A DNA stretch of 64,000 bases from Flavobacterium sp. NKUCC04_CG. Its GTDB lineage: Bacteria > Bacteroidota > Bacteroidia > Flavobacteriales > Flavobacteriaceae. Below the pieces are notes generated by a model. It saw only the letters and a list, made by a program, of their open reading frames with translations. It was not told the origin of the DNA and searched no databases. Positions 47,401 to 55,700 of the stretch are shown in pieces (the first letter of the stretch is position 1; the number at the start of each line of letters is the position of its first letter). The translations under genes were made by a program, and so were the position numbers. The stretch lies in assembly GCF_019345525.1 (NCBI RefSeq), contig NZ_JAHKRA010000005.1, forward strand, positions 1 through 64,000, read 5' to 3'.

Positions 47401-47611
47401 ACTCTAAAACATCTCCTTCTTGAGCTTTAATACTGTAAGTACCGTCTAAGTCCGTAAAGGATCCTTGATTCGTTCTCTTTAGCGTTATCAAAACTCCAGG
47501 AAGGGGTTGGCCGTTTTCACTAACGGTACCCGTTATGGTTTTTTCTTGACTAAAAAGTGTCATGCTAAACAATAAGCATAATAGAGATAAAAAGTTTTTT
47601 TTGTATTTCAT
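44459..47611 (-). CDS. SusC/RagA family TonB-linked outer-membrane protein
   Basis: A 1050-residue TonB-dependent transporter. Signal peptide; carboxypeptidase-like domain (ITGTVSENGQPLPGVLITLK, about residues 25-105); plug with VDGVPFSGTLQSLASLDIES, the conserved ILKDASSTAIYGSRGANGVV and MITTKTGK; and a 22-strand barrel ending in the typical VSVGFNLKF. It works with the SusD lipoprotein to import oligosaccharides or peptides. The TonB box region of sensor types is absent, so it is a plain SusC. Confidence 0.96.
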   Translation of the reverse strand: MKYKKNFLSLLCLLFSMTLFSQEKTITGTVSENGQPLPGVLITLKRTNQGSFTDLDGTYSIKAQEGDVLEFSFMGMQTQTAIVTAHNTINMQLNYDASVLDDVVIIAYSTAKKSSYTGSLTQINAEKFEKRALTHVLSALEGASPGVQISSSSGQPGDAPNFRIRGISSVNGTNAPLYVVDGVPFSGTLQSLASLDIESLTILKDASSTAIYGSRGANGVVMITTKTGKTPKEEFTLNASQGVISRSIPEYKRVNAKQYYPLMWEAYRNSLSMSGTTPLNTANEMASQNIYELLGYNPFNVPNDQIVGQDGRLNPKASLLYEDDLNWEDALSRTGIRQNIDFSYQGKSTRSNYYASLSYLKEDAYIQNSDFERITARVNINTQFKEWLKTGINLSGYQSDSNQAVDGVANSNAYVNPFSFIRNMGPIYPIYLHNPETGAYILDADGERIFDSGNRDEIRPAGASSGRHVIQETLLNKDRQRDLSISARTYAEFKFLDYFTFTANLALDKTHRNIQGYTNSVIGDAVGAGRAERNSTLYTGVTYNQLLNYSHQIKRHQINALLGHENFDYSFDRVRGTKTGQIVENNFELINFVSTNRFYSLLRNYSSESYFSRLEYNFDNKYFFSSSYRRDGSSKFSKENRWGNFWSLGASWRLDQENFIKNVEWISALKLRSSYGEVGNDSFTNHSDLSFYSYQALFELGINNGNEAGILAETIEAPKLKWEVNTQKDIAVEFSLFKHRIKATVEYYHRQTDELIFEVPNPLTVGLDTRIENIGSMYNRGFEFSLDTELIKTPKFTWNFIVNAATIKNQFTKLPQDEIISGSKKFVVGGSIYDYWLREWYGVDPADGAGLFIASDESVEVGATDLRTINGITVTTNPNNAKYNFVGNALPKLYGSFGSNFKYKGIQLDFLFTYQLGGKTYDSNYASLMHGGNYGNASSTDIENRWQQPGDNTSVPRLDSAQRTLYGSSSSRWLIDSSYLSLKQMTLSYDFDTDLTKKLGVEQVRLYANGENLFVTSKRKGLDVGQNFNGTTQNRFLPARIVSVGFNLKF

Positions 47612-47625
47612 AGTACTTGTTTTAT

Positions 47626-47823
47626 TCAGTCCATTTTCTTTGATTTGGTTAATACACCTTGTATTTTCTTGTTGAGTAATTCGTACTCTTCAGCGATCTT
47701 TAATGCCGTTATACTGTTGCGTTCTCCTTTTATACATTGCCTAATAAACATTTTTGTATAACCGTATTTGATGAAAATTTCATTTATTACCAAAGTGTTG
47801 TATTTTCTTCGTGTTGTTTTCAT
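47626..47823 (-). CDS. Small helix-turn-helix-like protein upstream of susC
   Basis: A 65-residue basic protein: NEIFIKYGYTKMFIRQCIKG followed by ERNSITALKIAEEYELLNKK looks like a compact helix-turn-helix of the kind seen in small phage- or plasmid-type repressors. No named family is recognised. It lies 15 bp upstream of susC on the same strand and could be the local regulator. An ATG nine bases upstream (47832) is an alternative start. Confidence 0.6.
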   Translation of the reverse strand: MKTTRRKYNTLVINEIFIKYGYTKMFIRQCIKGERNSITALKIAEEYELLNKKIQGVLTKSKKMD

Positions 47824-47941
47824 TATTATCAATTTTTAATGTTAAATCATTTGCATATATTTGCGCATTGTTCAAACTGCTTCGATTTTCAAAACAAGGG
47901 TATAAGATATTATACTATCCAAATGTATAATATATTTTACA

Positions 47942-47963
47942 TTATCCAAATTTTTGGATAATT
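47942..47963. promoter_or_regulatory. Perfect palindrome, likely operator
   Basis: ATTATCCAAA, two T, then TTTGGATAAT: a perfect 10+2+10 inverted repeat between two divergent small DNA-binding genes. A half site (CTATCCAAAT) lies 20 bp away at 47916-47925, and another (TTTGGATAAT) at 48101-48110 covers the start codon of the 48102 gene. The arrangement suggests cooperative binding and autoregulation. Confidence 0.6.
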
Positions 47964-48101
47964 ATTATTACATTTTTGAGTGTTAAAATTTTATTTTGAT
48001 TGATTTAGGGTGGTAAATGAGCAGTTTTTGGGAAAAAAATGACAGTTTTTTTCACTATTTATTTTTAACTGCATTAATTAGATAAACAGACATTATAGGT
48101 T

Positions 48102-48491
48102 TTGGATAATATACTAGACAGTACAGTGGAACGTGTTAAATTTTTCATTAAGTTTAAGAAAATAAGCTTAAGAAAATTCGCAGAGATAATTGGTGTTTCT
48201 CACAGTCTCATCAACAATACTAAATCGTTAGGGTCGGATAAATTAGAAAGTATATTGTCTAATTATCCCGAAATTAATCCGATATGGTTACTGACGGGAA
48301 AAGGGGAGATGCTTGTAGATTATAGCCATGATGAATTTGCGGATGAAACGGTAAAAACGGGTAGCATAGCGTTGAACAATGAAATGCAATTACTCAAAGA
48401 AATGAACCTTTTACTGCAAGCAAGTTTGACAGATAAGGAACGCCTCATAAAATTATTAGAAGAAGATAACCATCGATTGAGCAAACGCTAG
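48102..48491 (+). CDS. Helix-turn-helix protein with C-terminal coiled coil
   Basis: A 129-residue protein with an N-terminal XRE-like domain (KFFIKFKKISLRKFAEIIGV followed by SHSLINNTKS), a middle segment INPIWLLTGKGEML typical of Bacteroidota phage-type regulators, and a Leu-rich C-terminal helix (LLKEMNLLLQASLTDKERLI) able to form a coiled coil. The start is TTG, as no ATG precedes the conserved part; the TTG lies within an operator-like half site. It lies 37 bp before a lipoprotein gene on the same strand. Confidence 0.75.
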   Translation: MDNILDSTVERVKFFIKFKKISLRKFAEIIGVSHSLINNTKSLGSDKLESILSNYPEINPIWLLTGKGEMLVDYSHDEFADETVKTGSIALNNEMQLLKEMNLLLQASLTDKERLIKLLEEDNHRLSKR

Positions 48492-48528
48492 AAAATAATA
48501 ATCTCGGTTTACAATAATAGCCATAACA

Positions 48529-49515
48529 ATGAAAAAGATAGTTTTGTTACTAATAGGATGTGCTTTGTCTACGTCTTGCGCAACAATGTTAGACAAAGAA
48601 ACATACACTATGAAAGTGACAAGTAATGTGGCTCCGGCCCAGGTCAAAGTCTACGATCAAGTTTATTCTTTGCCAGCGGAAGTTGAAATCACGAGATCGA
48701 GCAAAGATTTGAGTATGTTGCTTATCGGAGACAGTCTAAATATAGATTATACACTAAAATCACGTTTAACTCCCAAGTTTATATATTTTAATCTTGTTGG
48801 GCAGGTTGCAGCACCAATAAATTACATAGTAGATTTAACGAACCCTAAAAGGTTTTATTATGGTAATGAGGTACATTTAAATTCGGAAGATTCGATAAGG
48901 ACTTTCGAACGACCTTTCGTTTTAAAATACCGTCGATATTTCGGTAAAGAATTTCGTAAAAACAAAGGAGATATTTATTTTAGAATATCGATTCCAGCTT
49001 TAAATTCGTTTGTAATGAAACCGAGTCAGGAACCGATCAAGCACAAAACAGGAATTTTTGGTATTTCTTTAGGTTTTGATTATTACTATAAAACCAATCA
49101 ATATTTAAGTACTTCAGGGACTTATGTAGCTAGTAAAATACCTCCTCCTTTTGATGATTTTGAAAATATAAAGTCTGCGTATTGGAGTCTATCAAACAAT
49201 CATAAATGGAATCGATGGAATGTGGGGTATGGGTTTTCCTATTCGCATAATATGTGGAAATTTGATAACTCTGGCTATGATATAAAGGTAGATTCACCAG
49301 ATCATATTTCAATTACTAAAACTAGTTATGCCTTGGGTCTTGTTTTTCCGACTTCCTTTCAGTTAAACAAATTTTTTAGTTTTGGATTGACCTATCGTCC
49401 TAGTTTTTATCATTTGGGATCCAATCAGAAAGTGGAGTACGAACATTTAATCAGTTTTGAAGCCATTTTAAAATTGCCGGTCAGAATTTCAAAAACGATT
49501 AAAAAAAATAGTTAA
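48529..49515 (+). CDS. Predicted lipoprotein with C-terminal beta-barrel-like part
   Basis: 328 residues. The lipoprotein signal is MKKIVLLLIGCALSTSC, followed by ATMLDKETYTMKVTSNVAPA, an N-terminal PEGA-like domain that occurs in surface lipoproteins. The second half (from about 170) has alternating aromatic residues, as in outer-membrane beta structures (FGISLGFDYYYKTNQYL, and SFGLTYRPSFYHLG). No named family is recognised. It follows the HTH gene with a 37-bp gap and is probably cotranscribed. Confidence 0.7.
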   Translation: MKKIVLLLIGCALSTSCATMLDKETYTMKVTSNVAPAQVKVYDQVYSLPAEVEITRSSKDLSMLLIGDSLNIDYTLKSRLTPKFIYFNLVGQVAAPINYIVDLTNPKRFYYGNEVHLNSEDSIRTFERPFVLKYRRYFGKEFRKNKGDIYFRISIPALNSFVMKPSQEPIKHKTGIFGISLGFDYYYKTNQYLSTSGTYVASKIPPPFDDFENIKSAYWSLSNNHKWNRWNVGYGFSYSHNMWKFDNSGYDIKVDSPDHISITKTSYALGLVFPTSFQLNKFFSFGLTYRPSFYHLGSNQKVEYEHLISFEAILKLPVRISKTIKKNS

Positions 49516-49621
49516 AAAGAACGGTTAGCAAACAATTTTAATCCATATTGAACAATCTTTAGCATTGTCCCTAATCAAAGGTTCCGATTGTCTTTATTGA
49601 AATATTTAAATTTTATTAAAG

Positions 49622-49957
49622 ATGAAAGAATTTACACTTATTTTTAGATTAAATAGCGCTGCTGTTCCAAGTCCAGAACAATTGGCAGAGCGCTTGGCAT
49701 GGTTGACAGCTATGATGCATAGCAATACAGTGATAAATCGGGGTAATATCTTAGCACCTATACCGGCAAAAACCATATATTCTACTACTGTCGTAGCTGA
49801 CGAACGAGTTGAGGATACTGATTCTTTTTTTATCAGTGGTTATCTTGTTATACAGGCTCAAAGTATGGATGAGGCTGTGACCATAGCTAAAAGCAATCCC
49901 ATCTTTAAAGTGGGCGGTAAAATCGAAGTGAGGGAAGTTTTACAGCGCACGAAGTAG
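49622..49957 (+). CDS. YCII-related domain protein
   Basis: A 111-residue cytoplasmic protein of the YCII/DGPF type: an N-terminal strand (KEFTLIFRLNSAAVPSPEQL), then WLTAMMHSNTVINRGNIL, a central beta strand (FISGYLVIQAQSMDEAVTIA) and KVGGKIEVREV. Members are small ferredoxin-like-fold proteins of unknown chemistry, sometimes beside sigma factors. No partner is evident here. Confidence 0.82.
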   Translation: MKEFTLIFRLNSAAVPSPEQLAERLAWLTAMMHSNTVINRGNILAPIPAKTIYSTTVVADERVEDTDSFFISGYLVIQAQSMDEAVTIAKSNPIFKVGGKIEVREVLQRTK

Positions 49958-50288
49958 TAAATTAAAAAGGCTGGGTTTCGCATCATTAATGCGTAAGCCA
50001 GCCAATAAAAAGTGAGCCCCTTAACTCAGATAAAAGCACAGTAAGAACCGCAACCGCTTTGTGATTATACTTTAAAATGATAGTTATAGAGTAACTTAAA
50101 CACAGTAATCAATAAAGGTTTATGTTATCAATGTAGGAACCGCTACTTTCGATTAGTAGGCTAAAGGCAACTTATAATTGGTGTTACTTAATTATTTGTA
50201 TTGACTACCAATTAAAAATCCATTAAATTTGAAGTCGAAAGAGGACAATAGTACAAGATAGTTTTAAAAGTAAGTACAGCGTATAAGG
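49958..50288. other. Gene-free spacer with a hairpin
   Basis: 330 bp between the YCII-type and AraC-type genes. GGCTGG (49969-49974) pairs with CCAGCC (49998-50003), with CGCAT/ATGCG inside. The stem lies just after the YCII gene and could terminate it, although there is no T-run. The remainder is AT-rich with no clear promoter box. Confidence 0.55.
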
Positions 50289-51140
50289 ATGCAAAAAAAA
50301 ACGAAATGGGGCAATCATCTCCTGTCACTAGAAAAAAGTGATGAAAATCCCTTGATTTCTCCGATTCGGTTCTCGGAATATACTTTGCTATTGATAGAGG
50401 CTGGAACGGGCGAGTTTTGCATTGATGAGGTTGCTTTTAAATTTTCGGGTCCAGCATTGTTGTTTGCCACGCCTCTGCAAACCTTACAATTAGATCATCA
50501 AGGGTGTTTGTCATATAGCATGCTTAAGTTTCATTCCGATTTTTACTGTATTGAAACACATCGAGAGGAAGTGGGGTGCAACGGTTTGTTGTTTAACAAT
50601 ATTTATATACGTCCATGGATTGCTTTGGACGAAACAACCTGGCAGTTGTTTGATCAATGGATACAACAATTACAAAATGAATTCGATGCTGTTTATTCCG
50701 AAATGGTAATGCGTTCTTTTTTGCAATTGATTTTGGCGAAATCGAGTGATATCAAATTGCAGTTGTTAGAGTTGGAAGCCAATGTTCGGGTAAAAGATGA
50801 ATCTATGGAGCAATTTCGAAAATTGCTAGATCAACATTTTTTACAGTTACACAAACCTATGGATTACGCCGAATTGTTGCATATTTCAACCAATTTATTG
50901 AGTAAAAAATCGCTTAAGTATTTTGGTAAAACACCGTCGCAATTAATACAAGAACGCTTGATTCTAGAGGCCAAAAAGAAGTTGCACTTGACGAATTATA
51001 GTATAAAAGAAATAGCTTTTCAAATGCAATTTTCTGATGCGTATTATTTTAGCCGATTCTTTAAAAGGCACACCCGTGTTTCCCCTCAAATGTTTAGAAA
51101 AAGAGGAGGTATATCTGAAATAGCTTATTTGTCTAAGTAA
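50289..51140 (+). CDS. AraC family regulator upstream of rclC
   Basis: A 283-residue protein with an N-terminal cupin-like sensing half and a C-terminal AraC domain (about 185-275). The latter includes YAELLHISTNLLSKKSLKYF and IKEIAFQMQFSDAYYFSRFF followed by HTRVSPQMFRKRGG. It lies 70 bp before an rclC-like gene on the same strand. In E. coli, rclC is controlled by the AraC-type RclR, a hypochlorite sensor; this regulator occupies the same place but has few cysteines, so the signal may differ. Confidence 0.88.
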   Translation: MQKKTKWGNHLLSLEKSDENPLISPIRFSEYTLLLIEAGTGEFCIDEVAFKFSGPALLFATPLQTLQLDHQGCLSYSMLKFHSDFYCIETHREEVGCNGLLFNNIYIRPWIALDETTWQLFDQWIQQLQNEFDAVYSEMVMRSFLQLILAKSSDIKLQLLELEANVRVKDESMEQFRKLLDQHFLQLHKPMDYAELLHISTNLLSKKSLKYFGKTPSQLIQERLILEAKKKLHLTNYSIKEIAFQMQFSDAYYFSRFFKRHTRVSPQMFRKRGGISEIAYLSK

Positions 51141-51141
51141 A

Positions 51142-51187
51142 GGTCACATTTGTCCATTTCGTGACCGTGGAATCCATTCTAACTTTG
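51142..51187 (+). promoter_or_regulatory. Inverted repeat and -7 element before rclC
   Basis: GGTCAC (51142-51147), a 13-bp spacer and GTGACC (51161-51166) form a perfect inverted repeat that begins one base after the AraC-gene stop. TAACTTTG (51180-51187) is a good -7 element, 24 bp before the rclC ATG. The repeat covers the -33 position, which fits an activator site for the AraC protein encoded just upstream. Confidence 0.6.
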
Positions 51188-51210
51188 CAGTATCACTAAT
51201 TTTTTTAGAT

Positions 51211-51786
51211 ATGCTGCGTTTCTTACTTATTCAATTGACTCAATTTCAAAAGCGTTTTATCGATTTACTTCGAATTTCCATATTTCTGGTAATGCTTTGG
51301 ATTGGCGGACTTAAAGTTTTTCCATACGAGGCTGATGGTATAGTTCCCTTTGTAGCGAACAGTCCGTTAATGGGGTTTTTCTATAACAAACCGGCACCGG
51401 AATACCAACAGTATAAAAACCCAGAAGGCAAAGAGGTTGCGGTTAATAAAGCATGGCATGTGGCAAACGGTACCTATGTCTTTTCTTATGCTTTAGGTGC
51501 GGTAATAGTAACGATAGGACTACTTCTCTTTATGGGAATATTCTTTCCTAAAATAGGCGTTTTAGGGGGGCTACTCACTTTCGGAATGTCGTTGGTAACC
51601 TTGTCTTTTTTAATTAGTACTCCAGAGGTTTATGTTCCCAATTTAGGGGGCGATTTTCCCACCGAATATTTCGGTTTCCCCTATTTATCAGGAGCGGGTA
51701 GATTGGTTTTAAAAGATGTAATCATGATGGTTGCCGGTTTAATATGTGCTTCAGATAGTGCGCAGCGCATAATAAACAAGTCTTAA
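51211..51786 (+). CDS. rclC: DUF417 inner-membrane protein (RclC-like)
   Basis: A 191-residue four-helix membrane protein closely matching E. coli RclC/YkgB: MLWIGGLKVFPYEADGIVPF followed by VANSPLMGFFY, VTLSFLISTPEVYVP, and FPYLSGAGRLVLKDVIMM. In E. coli the rclABC genes help survive reactive chlorine species; the role of RclC itself is unclear. rclA and rclB are not in the window. A strong terminator follows. Confidence 0.92.
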   Translation: MLRFLLIQLTQFQKRFIDLLRISIFLVMLWIGGLKVFPYEADGIVPFVANSPLMGFFYNKPAPEYQQYKNPEGKEVAVNKAWHVANGTYVFSYALGAVIVTIGLLLFMGIFFPKIGVLGGLLTFGMSLVTLSFLISTPEVYVPNLGGDFPTEYFGFPYLSGAGRLVLKDVIMMVAGLICASDSAQRIINKS

Positions 51787-51788
51787 AT

Positions 51789-51827
51789 AAGGGGTTTTGC
51801 ATCAATGCAAAACCCCTTGATTTTTTA
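51789..51827 (+). terminator. Terminator of rclC
   Basis: AAGGGGTTTTGCAT and ATGCAAAACCCCTT form a 14-bp perfect stem with a two-base loop, followed by GATTTTTT. Confidence 0.92.
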
Positions 51828-52206
51828 TAGCCCTTTCTTTCCCAATGCCCAAAAAGGTTGGGAGTAAATAGACGTAAACTCACAGAGGAACTGTTAAAAA
51901 AAACAATTTTAACAGTTTGATTTTCAATGGTTTTGTTTTGATTTATATATTTATATCCATTGAGATTCTGTAGTCTAAATAGTTTCAGGAAAGCAGGAGG
52001 ATTTACACAGTTAAGTTACTTAGACTAAAGATTTTTAAATATTATATCCTTTTAATAGTCGCTACAAAGGAGCATTCGGACAAAAAATTATTAATGCCGG
52101 TCGGTGGAATCGCCTGTTGCGTTTTCTGATATCATGAGACTTTTAAAGGGAATTTGATCACTGAGATCATCTTAGAAGATTATTATTCACTTTAAAATTA
52201 AATATC
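51828..52206. other. Gene-free spacer upstream of the PLD-RHS pair
   Basis: About 380 bp before the secreted-protein operon. It contains a small stem (AACTGTT/AACAGTT near 51890-51920) and a less AT-rich block (52040-52130) including GGTCGGTGGAATCG, which might be a coding remnant or a leader. No open frame or known RNA was recognised. Confidence 0.4.
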
Positions 52207-52791
52207 ATGAAAATCATGTTGTTACTTTTTTTGATGAGTATGCGTACTCATTCCCAATGTCCTTGTATTAAAACGGCTATCATCGGAACCGAAGTCAATG
52301 AACAAATTACAACTGCTCATAACAATCAGGTTGTTGTTATGGACGATGTGGCCATCAAAAGTGGAGAGCACTTAAAACTATATACCATAAAAAACAGTGG
52401 AGAACTCACTTGGTATAGCAAAGGTAAAAAAATTGAAAACACGAGGGTAGCTCCAACCGAAACCACGTCCTATACCGTAAAATCGTTTTTAATGGGTTGC
52501 CCCGATGTTTATGATATGGTTACCATTACAGTAATTAAAAATACCGACATCCAAGATCTTGTTCTATTTCCAAATCCAATTCAAAGCAAAACCACTATAG
52601 TATCTACTTTGTACCCTATAATAGGGGTTTCACTCTATGATTTGAAGGGAAATCAGCTATTTCATTTGTCCTACACAGATCGTATTAAACAGCGGGTTAT
52701 TGATTTGACGGAGCTGCCTAAAGGTTTTTATGTGCTTCGGGCACAGCTTGATAATCAAACTAGCGTAACCAGAAAAGTTATAAAAATCTAA
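52207..52791 (+). CDS. Small secreted protein with T9SS sorting domain
   Basis: A 194-residue exported protein with a short signal (IMLLLFLMSMRTHSQ), an Ig/PKD-like domain (about residues 25-115, including GELTWYSKGKKIENT and TETTSYTVKSF), and a T9SS type-A C-terminal sorting domain from about 120 (VLFPNPIQSKTTIV, GVSLYDLKGNQLF, ELPKGFYVLRA, ending in RKVIKI). It ends 4 bp before the PLD-RHS gene and is almost certainly cotranscribed. It could anchor, deliver or neutralise the larger protein; none of these is shown. Confidence 0.8.
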   Translation: MKIMLLLFLMSMRTHSQCPCIKTAIIGTEVNEQITTAHNNQVVVMDDVAIKSGEHLKLYTIKNSGELTWYSKGKKIENTRVAPTETTSYTVKSFLMGCPDVYDMVTITVIKNTDIQDLVLFPNPIQSKTTIVSTLYPIIGVSLYDLKGNQLFHLSYTDRIKQRVIDLTELPKGFYVLRAQLDNQTSVTRKVIKI

Positions 52792-52795
52792 AAGG

Positions 52796-55700
52796 ATGAA
52801 AACAGTAAGTAAATATCTGGTTGTTTTAGTTCTGTTATTCATAATTCCCTTTGGTATATATGCTCAAGATATTAGGATTAAAAAAAGTGATTTACCCTAT
52901 GTGATACCAATAGTAGAACAGGCTAGTCAAGGTGATGATATCGTTTATCAATGGTTGGAAAACAATCAAATAATAGCCGACGCTAACGATTTTATCTATA
53001 TCATTCCCGAAGAGCAGGAGCTGGGAATTTACCGCTATATACATCAAGTAAAGTGTGTAAAATGTACCGATTGGTTGAATAGTAACACTTTTAGTGTTGA
53101 AATATATAGTGAAAGTGATGATGTTGAGCTTTTCGATCCGTTTTTCCGGGTTGTTTTTAGCCCACAGCAAGAGCTGTCGGGTTATTTAGAAGAGTTGATT
53201 GATTTTATAGATCAAGCCGTAGAAAAATTAGAAGTGTCTATTTATAGTATTTCCAACGAGGATGTGTTACTTGCCTTGGAAAGAGCCCAAAAACGGCAAG
53301 TTCAGATACGGATGTTGTATGAGGGCGCACTAAATGATCGAAGTAAAACTTCGGGTACCCTATCTCATTATATAGAGGATATGGGTATAGATGTTAAGTA
53401 TGTCAACAAAACCAACCACAATAAATATGCTATTCGAGATAATCAAAAAGTGCTAACTTCTAGTGGAAATTGGAATGCCAAGGGCAATTGGAATTATAAC
53501 GACAGCAGTGTTTTTATCACTGAGGCGGATGCGGTTTTGAGCTATAGAGCCAATTTTGAATTGCTGTGGAACCATTCAAGAGAATTTGGTAAAGCCTATG
53601 AGTATCCATTGATAAATTCAGATAGTTTACTCCGTTTGTTAAGTGATTCTAGTGATGTAGATGTTTTGTTTACCAGTTCAAACTATAGAATTTCTAATTC
53701 AACAATTCACGGTCCCACTTTTTCAAAATATGAAAATCGACAAATTTTATCTGACAAAATAGTACAACTCATCAACGAGGCAGAAAAATCAATTAAAATT
53801 GCTGCGAATTACTTACGATCCCGTTCGATATGTGAAGCCTTAATATTCAAGAAGCAGCAAAATCCAGAAATGGAAATTAGGGTATTTACCGATCAAAACG
53901 AATATATAAGTCAAAGCTATCACGAATATCAAATAAAACAACGAGATTCCTGTCTGTCTAGAGCGAATACGCCTACAAAAATACGCGATTGCTGGGAAAA
54001 GAATTTTCAATATAGTGCTGCGTTGACCGCTGCAAATATCGCTGTTCGATTTAAGGTATATTCCTACAAATGGCACTACAGTACATCCAAAACGATGCAC
54101 AACAAATACGCGATTTTTGACGATAAAGTAGTGTCTATTGGCAGCTATAACTATTCTTATAATTCGGAAACCAATTGCATGGAAAACTTATTGGTATTTA
54201 ATCGGGATATAGCTCCGATAACCGTAGGACAATATGTGGACAATTTTGAACAAATCTGGAATACGGGTAGGGAAGAAAACTATTATAACGATTTGTTAAC
54301 TTACTTAAATTCATCGAACAGGTATATTCCGTTAGTTTATCATCCCATTGCCCTTACAGCCGATGAGTATGTGTATTTAAAACAACGGGTAGCAAGAGCT
54401 TGCCCTGCTTTATATGATCCGTATTTTAAAAAGAATGGTCATTTGTATACTGCTTATCTAAAGGGAATAAATTTAACTTATAACGAGAACAATAGTCTGA
54501 TTACAAAAATGGAAGACTATTTTGATGGGCAGTTTTTAATCAACTATCAATACAATGCCACAGGCCAAGTAGAAGCCTCCCAATTTCGATCATCAGATAG
54601 TTTAAACTATAGCTATGTCAACACCTATGATAACGATAGAAGAGTCGGAATCGAAACGCCGATTTTTAAGGCTTCAATATCTTTTAACGGCAACAAAGTT
54701 CATACAGTAAATGCGGGACAGGGGGAGTATTCTTGGACCTATCCACTAGGGCAGGAGTCGAAGCAGGTATACCATATTCCAAATCAACCGGACCATTTGC
54801 AGACCATTTGGAATGAATGGTCGTTTCCTAAAGCGCTTATCGATGCCGAAGGCAGAATGTTACAATGGGATTACGATTCCCATAGGAATCTAAGCAAGTT
54901 GTATTCGGCAGATTTTTATATAAATTATAATCATCGTAATTCTAGGTTGTTGGCCAATACAAGTACAGGAAATCAGTTGGATATACAGTTAGCTCAACTC
55001 AATAAGTATACTATAGAATCTAAGGGTACGGTTTCGGCTACTGTGCAATATTTCAACCAACAAATTTCAGAGAAGCAACAATTGTTATCCATTAATATGT
55101 ATTCTAAAGCGGTGCGTAACGGCAGGGGAAGAATGAGCAGTAATCAATATCTATTTGATGCTTATGGACGAGTGATAAAGGCTGGGGATCTACAGTTAAT
55201 TCGAAAACCCTATTCCGGAGAAATCGAGACGATAAAACTGGGGAATCTAGTAGAGAATAGGAATTACAACCAATGGGGGCTATTGGTTAAACAGGAGGTG
55301 AGATACAAGGAAAAGGAAATCTTTAACGCTAACTATCACTATGACGGTATGCAGCGAATTACAGCGGTTAATGAGCGGATTAATGGAGTAGCTGCTGTAT
55401 ATCAGTACAACTACAATAAGCAAGGTCAGTTAAAGCAGCTTCTCAAAGACGGGATTACATCTGAATACTATAATTACGATGATTTTGGCAATAGAAGCAG
55501 TGTCCATAGAGATGAAGAAGCTCTTATTGTTTCCAACAGTGTACGGAATCAAATTACGGCTTGGGAACTTATAGGCACTGACCAAAGCGGACAACTGTAC
55601 TACAATAAGGCTGGACAGTTGACATCAGTGCTCACCAAGTCGGGTAATACTGTAATAAATAATAAAAAATTGGAATATGATGTATTCGGAAAACTAAATG

